DNA of 64,000 nt, taken from contig CM070594.1 of NCBI GenBank assembly GCA_036346395.1, positions 14,417,385 to 14,481,384 of the forward strand, given 5' to 3'. This DNA comes from Hsuehochloa calcarea (taxonomy: Eukaryota; Streptophyta; Magnoliopsida; Poales; Poaceae). Numbering within the stretch: position 1 is the first letter of the stretch; each line of letters opens with the position of its first letter. The notes under the pieces were generated by a model, which did no database searches, was not told where the DNA came from, and saw only the letters and a program-made list of their open reading frames with translations. Positions 45,401-56,130 of the stretch are shown here, one piece after another. The position numbers were made by a program, and so were the translations under genes.

Positions 45401-48194
45401 ATGGGAGGGTCTCATATGGCACGAGCTCATATTTAGCTTCTATTTTCAGTTGTGTCCTAATTATATGTATATCATATTATGTTTTAATTAAATTGCACTT
45501 ATTGTGATACTTTAATTTTTAACTAGACAATTGATAATGGTCTAGGGTCTGCTACTGGATTGAACATTACTTAAGTTAATCATTTGTAGGCAATGGTCTA
45601 GGGTTCAGTGGTTATTTAGACTTCCCTATACATACATAGCTATATTTTATCAAAAGTGTAACATTTACGACTTAACACAATTTCTAGTTGAATTTTTATT
45701 TTTATTTTAATATTAATGACACCCTTAGCTACTTAATCAATTATTAGCATGGCTCAAATGCCAATGATTTATTATCATTTGTGGTTCAATTATCACATAA
45801 TTGAAGGCTTAATTTAATTACTAATTAATGTCTAGGTCCTACGTGTCAATGACATATCAACAAACCCTAGATAATCTTCAACTAAAGTAATTATTTTACC
45901 TAATCGATAATTAGTAAGTGCTTACTAGTAAGTGTATGTTTCTACTATTTATTATTTTATTTTTACTATGCTAAGGGGTCCACATGCTATTGGCATATTA
46001 TCATTAATATCATTTATTATTAATACTATTATGCTAAACTACTTATTGTAGGTAATTATATACTAATTTACCTAATTAGCATAATGACCTAATAAATACC
46101 TCATGAGGTGCCATTTGTCCATTAAACATTAGTTAGACAATTAATTCTAAATTAATTACAATTAGGTATTTAACTAAAGTGATTGGTTTAACTATTTGCT
46201 GTTGTCAATTGTTCATTTGGGCATTCCTGAATATAAGGCTATATTTTAATAGTATCTGGAATAGAATTTGAACTCTTAAAAATAAATGTCAATGATCTAC
46301 TAATAACTCTTAACTAACATCTCAGACTATTTAATTTAATTTCTATCAAATTATGAGGGGCCCATCCATTATTGATATAAATTGCAATTGATGCATTTAA
46401 CTAAATGGATTACTTTAATTAAACACTAATTGATATGGTTTATTAATCATTTTAATATTCTGTTTTATTAGAGACACAAAGTTTTGTTTTGATAGAATTT
46501 ATATTTAAAATTAACATCTTCATACAAGGACATATTAAATAACTTAATCAATTAATTTATTATTATTTTAGTAATAGCATAGGGCCTACATGCCTCTAAG
46601 ATAACTATACCTTAATATAACTCCTAATTAAATTTTGTCCTTTGAATTAAGTGCTATTTGCTCACTAATCATTTTAAATTATCATCTAATTATTTGATTT
46701 ATCCACTAGTTAACACAATTGCATTTGCAAATTGGTAATTGAACATATATTAACTAATTAACCTACTAACATATTTTAATCAATGATTTAATTTGGTGGA
46801 GCCCACTAGCCAGATTAAATATTCTTAACACACTAATTATCACTTGATCACTTATAGGTGGGCCCTACTGCTATGCTCTCATACACATACATAGAGAGAA
46901 AGCAGAGGAGGAAACAGGGGAGGCAGCTGGGGCACCAGTGGCGAGCATGGCGTTAACAGCCGTGGGAAAAAAATAGGATCGGGGAGGGGAGGCGATTCCA
47001 GTGGTGGTTGTGTTGCAGCTGGAGACATTCGGTGGGGTGCGGGTGACGACACATGACGACCAGGTCTAGGTAAGGAAAGGGGGTGGCGGCACTGGAGGGG
47101 AGAATGGGAAAAAGACAGCACACACAAGCACGAGAGAGGTGAGGGGAACTCACAAGACCAGACGATGCAGGCGGAGGAGCTGCGAGGCAGCCCAGCGATG
47201 AGAGCTGAGGTCCATGCAACGGCGGTGCTGCGGAGAGGGAGAGCGTGAGAGAGTGGTGGGGGAGGATTGAGGAGGATGTTGGGGTGCTCCAGGTGAGAGG
47301 AATCGAGGAAGAGCTCACCGGATGATGAACATCGGTGACGATGGCAGTTTTTGTTGTACGCGGGGAAGACGAAGCCATCAGTGACTTCCTGAGAATGAAA
47401 CCCAAATTGGTTGAGGGAGAAAGATCAAGGGGATTGGGAACATCTTATGACACGCTCGGGAGGAGAGGGACTCACTAGAGCAGTGTTGAGGCTTGGTGGA
47501 ACGTGGTAGCCGAAAAGGAAACCAAGCTATCCGAGCTCTCTTCGCTTTGCTCAGGCGAGGCAAAGAAAGAAAGTAGAGGGAGTGAGAGGGTCTCGGATGG
47601 CTTAAGTAGAGGAGGCGGTTGGTCATTGCTGTGGCTGGCGATGAGGCAACAACGGCGACATCGATCACGTGCGATGGGCCGACATGCTATGGGAGCAGGC
47701 GAGAGGCAATGCTTCGGGAGAGACAGGCGGGGTGAAGGTGATGGGAGTCGGTGGCGCTAACAATTGGCACAATCGGCGTTGTGGCACTTGACACAGGAGA
47801 ACGAGGCATGCGGGTTGGGCTGCAGTTGAGATAAGGGGAAAGAGGGAGGGAAGGTGGGCCGAGAGCCAGTGGGTCGGGCTCCGGGAGGGAGAGAAAAAGG
47901 AAAAGAGGGGAAAAATAAATGGAATGGGTCGAGCCGACTTTAATTTGGCCCAAACCGATTTTTAAGGTTTTATTTAATTTTCCTTTTCCTTTTCCTTTTA
48001 AATTTAGTTTTTGAGGAAATTTGTTTTCAAATTTTAATTTAGGCTTGTCTTTTCTAAATTGGATCTTGGAGTTCAAACTTGACTAAGCTTGAAATAAACT
48101 CAAGAAAACCAAATGTCACTCAATTGTATTGAAAAATTTTAAAATTTTCACATCTTCATGCATTTGAACAACAAGCAAATTTCGGGATGTTACA
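42440..48194 (-). mobile_element. Very long gypsy-type solo LTR (5.7 kb), probable
   Basis: On the minus strand it begins TGTAACATCCCGAAATTTGC at 48194, a start typical of gypsy LTRs in grasses, and ends at 42440 with GAGTCCCTACA. Composition parallels the 4.5-kb LTR at 31059: an early GC-rich block (46870-47900 here), a long AT-rich part, and matching short strings such as CAGCGGAAACAGAAT / CAGCGGAAGCAAGAT near the 5'-side end. The outside pentamers (CTCGT and CCTGC) do not match. An unrecognised nested insertion could inflate the length. No pol sequence is present. Frames such as 46953-47405 look like translated GC-rich LTR. Confidence 0.6.
43020..43210. repeat. Minisatellite with GGCTCCAACC units inside the large solo LTR
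   Basis: The string GGCTCCAACC or a one-base variant recurs about seven times, and a ~60-bp unit ending CAACCAGGACAAAT occurs twice (near 43130 and 43190). Confidence 0.7.
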
Positions 48195-50363
48195 CCTGCT
48201 CACCTCGCGCACGCCTCTCTCTCTCTCTCTCTCGACCGCGCCGCCTCCCCTCTCGCTCGCTCGACCGCGCCACCTCCACTCTCCCTCTCTCTCGCTCGAT
48301 CGTGCCGTCTTCTCTCTCTCGCGAATGAGACGAGGGTTGAGTCGTAGGCCGCATAGTGGTTGCACAAGTTCTAAGACGGCGAGCCTTGCACCCTCCAAGC
48401 GGCGCTGGCTGCCAACTTGAGGTAATTTTTTTAACCTTTTACTTTGTCGCATTGTATCACCTTTCCAAATTGGCCGATTAGGGATTAATTGATTGTATTA
48501 CATTTGATGTAATAGAAATACATGATGAAGAGAGTCAAGATATTGACATTTTATTTTCCATCATCATAGTCACGGTCCAACCAATCCCCTCCTGAAACAG
48601 TTCCTCGCTAGTAACACCCAACAAAACCATCCTCGTGTTGTTCTTAATCTGGATGACATTGTTGCAGATCTTGGGCATTGAAAAACCAATTGAGGAGTTA
48701 GATATGGACATTAGGGATACGGCTATAAGTGAGAATTTGCTACGGGACCATGCCAACTAAGATGTCATAAATTTTCATATAAATTTATAGCAAATCATGA
48801 AATAAGCTTTCGTGGAGAGTGATTCAAAAGGTAGGATCGGTTGAAATACAATGTTATCAGAGATGCTACCTTTTGTTTTTCACTGTTTCGTGTACTGCAT
48901 AGAGATGCTACCTTTTGTTTTTACTGTTTCGTGTACTGCATGTGCTGTCTCCCATCGGCCTCAGCTCCACTGGCCCCATACGCCAACAACCTTCCAGGAC
49001 CTGTCCTCTTCAAAATCTGTAGATGATAATGGATCCCCCCCTTTATATTGCAGCTCATCTAATTTCTCACCGACCTTCTTTCCTTCAGAGAGAGCCCATC
49101 ATCAAAGGTGCCCTCCATCTCTGCCCCTCCCTTTCTCAGCTCTCCCTCCTCCGATCCTCCTCCTGTGCCAATCATGGCTGCCAAAGCTGAAACCAAGCTC
49201 AGCTATGGATCGGACGCACCGCAGCTCTGATCGCCGGAATCGCCAGCGGCTTAACATCAGGCTCGGGGGCTATGGTGCAGCCAAGGATGACTTGCCGATC
49301 GATGCTTCTGATAGTTGGATCGATAAGTATTGATCATCGGCGAGTTGTTTTTGGCTACATCTTAGCCCCTGCTCCTCATGTAAGGTCGGCCTGTGGCGAC
49401 GCTTCTAGGGCAAAGTAAAGCTACACCGGTGGTTCCAAGCCTGGTAAGTTAACTGCATGTGTTGATTAATTCGTCTTTGACTTGCTATTGCTTCAAAGAA
49501 CTAAAAAAAATGCATTTCAATTGACTTCTCCCAATGCATAACTTCAGTTGAGTGCCTTACCTGGCCAGCTTAACATATATGGCCATCGCTGTTCACGGGC
49601 TCAGGCCACAGGTCCAATAGATGATAAGATGTGTAAGGTGGCGCCCCTCCTCAGCGAAGATCAAGCGTCGGCTTGCTTTGCTAGATCCGGCGATGACGAC
49701 GCATCTTGCTCCATCTCTGACCGACGACGTCAGTGGTTACATCCGGTGGTGGTGCCCTTCCCGCATCCTTGTAGCGGCCGGTCGGATCTAACGACGGTTC
49801 TCATCCCCTGACCTCCCGCTGCCGAAAACGGCGGGGCAACTCCCTCGTCTCAGCCTGGCGTCGATAGTGGCGTAACTCCCTCGTCCGGATCCCGTGGCAC
49901 TACTTCCTTGAAGCGGTGTGACTCCCTCACCTCAGTCCAATGACGACAGCAATGTGACTCCCTCGGCTTGCCCAACGACGGCGGCGGTAGCGACACGACT
50001 CTCTTAGTTAGGTCTAGCAATGGCGAGCCCGACAGGTGGGACCTATTTCTTTTTTTATTCCTTAGAACCCGCCTCCATGCTTGATGTGCGCCCCGTGCTA
50101 GAGTCGACTCCCAACTTTTCACGCAATATATGGAGTCGACACCAGGCACTCCCTCTCTCTCCTCCTTAGGACCTTTTCTTAGAGCACATTGTGGACACCC
50201 TTGTACGATGATCAGTGGATACTTGTTTGGTTCTGCTTCAACTTCAGCTATAGATTGCGATCTTGTCTTCGCACTGATTTATCACCAGACCTGGCTACTA
50301 GTCATGGCTGACACAATATTAGACTTGAATATTTCGTGTGTCATGTTGGTGAAGCCTTCGTAC
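48195..50363. other. Low-complexity and repeat-rich spacer without recognised gene
   Basis: Contains a CT microsatellite (about 48215-48233), a 42-bp tandem pair (48859-48900 and 48901-48941, AGAGATGCTACC...TACTGCAT), the third copy of the 75-bp repeat (48968-49030), and irregular units with a GTGACTCCCTCG core at 49837, 49872, 49917 and 49955. A minus-strand frame 48535-48756 (CNNVIQIKNNTRMVLLGVTS) looks protein-like but is unassigned. Confidence 0.6.
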
Positions 50364-50506
50364 AAACTAGTCAGTGTTCTCCTAGGCGCTAGGTGCTAGT
50401 CGAGCGGTACACCAGCGCCTAACAGTCGCCTAGGCGGATCTAGGCGAGCCTAGGTGGGCACCCAAGTGGGATAAAGCAGCTAGACAGGCTAGGCGAGAGG
50501 GTTGCA

Positions 50507-52258
50507 CACTACTACAAAAAGACTAAAACATGATGTCTCATCACAGATGATTGACCAAAACCGTTAGTATTAAATACAATCATAGTCTGTTTTGGTTTTA
50601 GCGACCGTCTGTGCTACTGGCTGCACTAAAAACCGTCTGTGAAGAGGTAATATCACAGACGATTCATGTTGAAAACCATCTGTGAAGTATCACAGGCGGT
50701 TCTGAACAAGAACCGTCTTTGATATTACTAAATATCACAAACGGTTCATGTTGAAAACCGTCTGTGAAGTATCATGGATGGTTTTTTTCTTAAAACAATG
50801 TATGATGTCTAACCCTATTTATATTCGGACTCTATGGTACTTTGCTCGCATCCTCCACTCAAATGATTAAGTTTCTCTAACCCTCCCTCCTCCCCAGAGC
50901 CCGTCGCCACCGTCCTCGACGTCGCCTCCTCCTCGAGCCCAGCGTGCCTCCTCCCCCGAGCCTACGACCTCCTCCCCGAGCACGAGTCGCCGCCTCCCCG
51001 AACCTGGCACCCCTCTGCCCTTGAGCCCGACGCGCCTCCTCCCCGAGCCTGCCTCCTCCCCTCCCCCGAGCACACTATGGTGTTGAAGATGTTATTTTCT
51101 TGACTTGTGCTTCAAAGGAATAAAGATTTATTTCATAAACATCAAAACATACATATTGCATGTTGCAAAAGGTTGAAAAAAATCATAGTTACATTTCTTC
51201 TGTGACCTTTTTCTAACTGGTTAGCATTTTCAACCAGTTCCTCGGGATTGACCTTCAAAGTCGTCAAGGTTGATCTCCAGCAGAAGAAAATCAGAAGATA
51301 TGTAGTTCATTAGACGCTTTTTCAAAAAATTTCCATCTGGTACTGATCTCAGTCTTGATTGAAAGTTACACATCATAGACAGTGGAGCGCTCACCTAGTC
51401 ATCAAGATTTTTTCTTCTACCAATTTCTCGAAGACTTCAATCTATAGACTAAATTGACTTTTCGACCATCTTGAAGTCATGATCCATGGTTTCTGTCTTT
51501 TCCACAGTGGTCAAAATGTCAATTTGTTCCATAAAATGTATCTTTTCCATGATCATACCCATAGTGGAAGAACTCCAAGGACCGATTATTTCTTTTAAAG
51601 AAATATATTCGGACTTAAGAGGTTTGGAGATAATAACTTTAAAACGAAGTAGAAGTAGGAAAGATGAAAAATTTGTGCGTAAGTTCTTCCCTTCTGATGG
51701 TTATTTATAGGCTATCGACTTGTGGCAAAGTTAAACGGAAGTCCAACGGATAAAATTTTATTAGAATCTTTCCTAATAAATCGTTGAAAAATAGTGTCAC
51801 CGTTTCTTTGGGAATTGTTCTTCATGAAGACGACTGACATTCATTTTCCTATCTATTTCTGTTTATTGGCTAGCATTTCCTGAGGCTAGCAAATAAACAG
51901 GAATATATTTAGCAATACAAAAAAATATCTCAGACGGTTCCTTAGGACAATTTTGTGAGCTGTTTGAGTTTATGGGTCAGTAATGATATGAGGTCATCAC
52001 AAACGGTTTTCGAACCGTCTGTGATGAAAACTATCACAAACGGTTATTAACTTAGAACCGTCAAGGAACCGTCTGTGATACATCGGCTATCACAGATGGT
52101 TTCATTGCAAACCATCTGTGATAGCCAACTATCATAGACGGTTCGAAAACCGTTTGTGATGACCTCATATCATTACTGACCCATAAACTCAAACAGCTCA
52201 CAAAACCGTCTGTGATGACGTTTTTGAACCCTCTGTAATAGCTTTTTCTGTAGTAGCG
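50507..52258 (+). mobile_element. Small non-autonomous CACTA element with ACCGTCTGTGA subterminal repeats
   Basis: The left end is CACTACTACAAAAAGAC at 50507; the right end on the plus strand is AGCTTTTTCTGTAGTAGCG (to 52258), where the canonical TAGTG has become TAGCG. Between 50515 and 50790 and between 51930 and 52230 there are many ACCGTCTGTGA / TCACAGACGGTT repeats, a hallmark of one grass CACTA group. The centre has a proline-codon-like GC-rich block (50870-51070), possibly acquired, and AT-rich filler. No transposase frame. The three bases outside the ends (GCA, GTG) do not match. Confidence 0.8.
51951..52205. repeat. Long hairpin: 75-bp arms, 105-bp loop
   Basis: Arms 51951-52025 and 52131-52205 are reverse complements with one mismatch (74 of 75 by hand). 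The loop itself holds a smaller inverted repeat (TATCACAGATGG / CCATCTGTGATA). A transcript across it would form a long, nearly perfect double strand. Confidence 0.9.
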
Positions 52259-53551
52259 GTGACTAGCGCCTAGACAACCTAGGTGGGGCTCCTAGAGGAA
52301 CACCGATACTAGTATTTACCGGCCTACACCCGAGTAGTGGCGAAGGGTGATGACAAGTAGTTGGAGAGCTAGGCATGTGCATTTCTAGGCTAAGTTGCCG
52401 AGTTAGGAAGTTCGAGGGGGAAATGCTTGTATCTATCTATGTTTTGATTCTTTGTAATATATGCACCTTCACGCCTTACTAAACCTACAAATCCACATGA
52501 TCCAGAGGGACACGTATACGTAGAGGGCATGGCTAGTGGCAGAAACAGAAATTTGTGAAAGGCAAGAAAGCATTTTTAACATCTAACATCGTATGAGCAC
52601 GAGGGCATCACAAATTAAACCTTTCATATCTATTTCTCCCTCTCGTCACAAATACATGTCGTTTTGAACATTAACATGGTCAAAAAAACACAAATTTGGT
52701 CACTAATTTGTATTGTAATATAGTTATAACACCCAATGAAATTACAATATTATGAAAATACTTTTCAAGACAAATCTATACATATAATTTTTATGTATCC
52801 AATCTAAATATCTAAAAAGATATCGATAACCAAAGTTTTGAAATATTGAATACATGTATCCCAAAACAACGTGTATTTGAGATTGGAGGAAGTATTGGTT
52901 TCAAAAGATAGAAATTCTAAAAAAACATCTATCCATTAGTCAGGGGAACCCTAATTACGACTAAGCAACAATAACCAGTAGATGTTTCATTAAACAAAAG
53001 AGAGAAATATCGCACACGTACGTGCTGAGTAGTGTGCGTAGTATGTGTTTGCCATTTTTACGAAATGCGATTAACTACCTCCATTCACAAAGCGTACATC
53101 TAGGAAAAACACAAGTCAAAAACTTGCGGATAAAATGCTTTCTTGACATTTGCTATAATAATCTGCGTAAATCCAATACAAAATTTAAAATGAAACTTAA
53201 AAATACAAAGGTACCATAGATCAATATAATCATTGGTCAATCCCTAGTTCGACTTCCTTTTTACAGTAATTTTCTCCTAGTTACAAATACAATAGCTTAA
53301 TGAAGCATCGGTTTCGACCAAGAAAAATAACTAGAACTAGTGTAGATAGGCTAGACGACGAGCTGAATACTCTTTGGGCCTCTCTTGTCGATGAGTATTG
53401 TAGCATCCAATCTCGAAAATCAAGAAAATTGTTCAATTTCAAAATTATGTAGCAAATCCTACCCACCTTGTCATTGTCAAGAAGTACTATATGAGATTGA
53501 GCTTTCTGGAATGATACATGCAACCAAATTGTTATGGACATTGCGGGTTCA
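52209..53551. repeat. Tandem duplication unit 1 (1343 bp)
   Basis: Starts TCTGTGATGACG inside the last 50 bp of the CACTA element and ends ...GGACATTGCGGGTTCA. The same sequence begins again at 53552. It contains the right end of the split MITE and a Stowaway-like MITE (52636-52894), and lacks a ~475-bp segment present in unit 2. Confidence 0.9.
52636..52894. mobile_element. Stowaway-like MITE (copy in unit 1)
   Basis: Starts CTCCCTCTCGTCAC and ends GGAGGAAGTA. Near the ends, CACAAATACATGTCGTTTTG and the reverse complement of CAAAACAACGTGTATTTGAG are alike, as in mariner-derived Stowaway elements (CTCCCTCYGT ends, TA target). The interior is AT-rich. Confidence 0.55.
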
Positions 53552-55386
53552 TCTGTGATGACGTTTTGAACCCTCTGTAATAGCTTTTTACGTAGTAGCG
53601 GTGACTAGCGCCTAGACAACCTAGGTGGGGCTCCTAGAGGAACACCGATACTAGTATTTACCGGCCTACACCCGAGTAGTGGCGAAGGGTGATGACAAGT
53701 AGTTGGAGAGCTAGGCATGTGCATTTCTAGGCTAAGTTGACGAGTTAGGAAGTTCCGGGGGGGGGGGGGAATGCTTGTATCTATCTATGTTTTGATTCTT
53801 TGTAATATATGCACCTTCACGCCTTACTAAACCTACAAATCCACATGATCCAGAGGGACACGTATACGTAGAGGGCATGGCTAGTGGCAGAAACAGAAAT
53901 TTGTGAAAGGCAAGAAAGCATTTTTAACATCTAACATCGTATGAGCACGAGGGCATCACAAACTAAACCTTTCATATCTATTTCTCCCTCCCGTCACAAA
54001 TACATGTCGTTTTGAACATTAACATGGTAAAAAAAACACAAATTTGGTCACTAATTTGTATTGTAATATAGTTATAACACCCAATGAAATTACAATATTA
54101 TGAAAATACTTTTCAAGACAAATTTATACATATAATTTTTTTATGTATCCAATCTAAATATCTAAAAAGATATCGATAACCAAAGTTTTGAAATATTGAA
54201 TACATGTATCCCAAAACAACGTGTATTTGAGATTGGAGGAAGTATTGGTTTCAAAAGATAGAAATTCTAAAAAAAAAACATCTATCCATTAGTCAGGGGA
54301 ACCCTAATTATGACTAAGCTACAATAACCAGTAGATGTTTCATTAAACAAAAGAGAGAAATATCGCACACGTACGTGCTGAGTAGTGTGCGTAGTATGTG
54401 TTGGCCCTGTTTGTTTAGGCTTAGGCTTTTTGGCTTATACCTTAAAGCCAGTTTTTTGGCTTAATCAGCTTATAAGCCTCTCAGCTTTTAAGCCATGCTT
54501 TGGTGTTTGGTAATCTGGCTTTTTATAGGATGTTGGCTTATTGAGTTGTGTGTGAAGGATAAAAAGCCTGAATTGCCCTTAAGGGTTTGAAGGATGTTTT
54601 TAAGGATGAATTTAAAGTTATTTTTGCATGAGATTTGTAACCATGACGATACGTGCAAGTGTACATATGCAAAAAAAAAAGATTTTGCTTGTTCGTGCAT
54701 TTATTAATTTTGGATATTGCGTAATTAAAGAAATTAATATATAAAGACATATATTAACCAACCTTTTCGTTGTTTTCCAAGGTAATTTGCCAAATCGGAA
54801 CTACATATTTATCTTGTCTATTTGCCTTACAGAAATATTTCATAGATCACGTAAAGATTGGTGCCAAATACCACGACCATTTTTACGGGAAATGCGATTA
54901 ACTACCTCCATTCACAGGCGTACATCTAGGAAAAACACAAGTCAAAAAACTTGCAGATAAAATGCTTTCTTGACAGTTTGCTATAATAATCTGCGTAAAT
55001 CCAATACAAAATTTAAAATGAAACTTAAAAAATACAAAGGTACCATAGATCAATATAATCATTGGTCAATCCCTAGTTCGATTCCCTTTTTACGAGAATT
55101 TTCTCCTAGTTACAAATACAATAGCTTAATGAAGCATCGGTTTCGACCAAGAAAAATAACTAGAACTAGTGTAGATGGGCTAGACCGCACAGCTGAATAC
55201 TCTTTGGGCCTCTCTTGTCGATGAGTATTGTAGCATCCAATCTCTCGAAAATCAAGAAAATTGTTCAATTTCAAAATTATGTAGCAACAAATCCTACCCA
55301 CCTTGTCATTGTGCAGCGGTACTATATGAGATTGAGCTTTCTGGAATGATACATGCAACCAAATTGTTATGGACATTGCGGTTTCA
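53552..55386. repeat. Tandem duplication unit 2 (1835 bp, with 475-bp extra segment)
   Basis: Aligns to unit 1 throughout with few differences, apart from extra sequence at about 54403-54877 and a G-run grown from 5 to 13 at 53757-53769. It ends at about 55386 (GGACATTGCGGTTTCAT). Minus-strand frames in both units (53281-53541, 55110-55394) share residues only because the units are copies; no family is recognised. Confidence 0.9.
53984..54242. mobile_element. Stowaway-like MITE (copy in unit 2)
   Basis: Near-identical copy of the element at 52636-52894, carried along by the tandem duplication and not an independent insertion. Confidence 0.55.
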
Positions 55387-55755
55387 TAACTCAAATAGCG
55401 ACAATAATTTACGAGTCAACCCAAGAAGTCCAAAATTTAGTAGAAAAAATACTGACACGACCAAATCACATGACTTGACAAATATTGATATCGGCACAAT
55501 CATGATAGCTCCATTAGCAAAGCAAAGTTGGAAGAGCACAATCTTAGTGAACAGCATGAAAAAGTGCAACTTTATGCTGGTTAGTCACTAAAAGGAATTA
55601 GTATACTATTTGTCTAACTTATGTGATGCTTAGGTTCATATAAGTAATGGCAGTACTCTTAGGTCATCCTTCAAACTTAGTGGTGCTACAGAACCAGCAG
55701 TAATGGCAAACTTTTTTGCTTATAAGCCAAAGAAAAAGCCTAAACAAACAAGACC
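54403..55755. mobile_element. DNA-transposon-like element with facing termini GGCCCTGTTTGTTTAGGC
   Basis: GGCCCTGTTTGTTTAGGCTT at 54403 faces AAGCCTAAACAAACAAGACC at 55736-55755; both are followed inward by GGCTTATA-type sequence. The interior is AT-rich and non-coding. No clear target duplication was found. The internal part (54878-55386) is also present in unit 1 of the tandem duplication, without the left terminus. Confidence 0.5.
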
Positions 55756-56130
55756 TTAGGTAGGTGCGTCTGTCTTGTACTTTAGAAAAAATACTAGAAT
55801 TTCTCGTACAAAATAAAAACACCCCGCACCCCGCCCTTAATTCTCTAGACCGTAACTACAATTAATGAACGAGAGATACTAAATGTGAAGCTTGTTTGGG
55901 CGGTTGCACAAATCGGTTAAATTGAAGCAAAATACTAGCGAATACCTAACCCGAGCCGAAAGAAAGTTCAGCCCCATGCATTCCATTCCAACGCTAAACT
56001 CAGGCCTGATAGGGCCGATGTGGGCTCTATTTCGCTCAGACTTCTTCAAAACATAGGAGCCCGCGCCACAAACGCACGAACTCCAGCCACGGCCACCACC
56101 CGCCGGTCACCGCGGCGGCGCCACCCCCGC
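55756..56130 (+). promoter_or_regulatory. Upstream region and leader of the PPR gene
   Basis: AT-rich until about 55980, then a GC-rich segment. Sequence upstream of ATG 56131 is open in frame back to about 56010, but no ATG occurs in that frame; the apparent start at 56020 is a GTG codon and is not used in plants as a rule. No clear TATA box. Confidence 0.5.

Larger units (their letters stand above)
50364..52313 (+). mobile_element. hAT-type MITE (50372-52305), split by a CACTA element
   Basis: Left end CAGTGTTCTCCTAGGCGCT at 50372 and right end CTCCTAGAGGAACACCG at 52305 are inverted relatives; CCTAGGCG-type palindromes fill both arms. The flanking octamers are AAACTAGT (50364-50371) and ATACTAGT (52306-52313), an 8-bp target duplication with one mismatch, as expected for hAT-type insertion. 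Without the inserted CACTA element (50507-52258) the MITE would be about 180 bp. Confidence 0.7.

Noticed and set aside
46953..47405. 150-codon minus-strand serine/proline-rich frame
   Set aside because: Part of the GC-rich block of the large LTR; low-complexity composition and no domain.
53281..55394. Pair of similar minus-strand frames as a conserved gene
   Set aside because: They are similar only because they lie in the two tandem duplication units; they differ by frameshifts and match no family.
56020..56130. N-terminal extension of the PPR frame (37 residues)
   Set aside because: It begins at GTG, not ATG; the first in-frame ATG is 56131.
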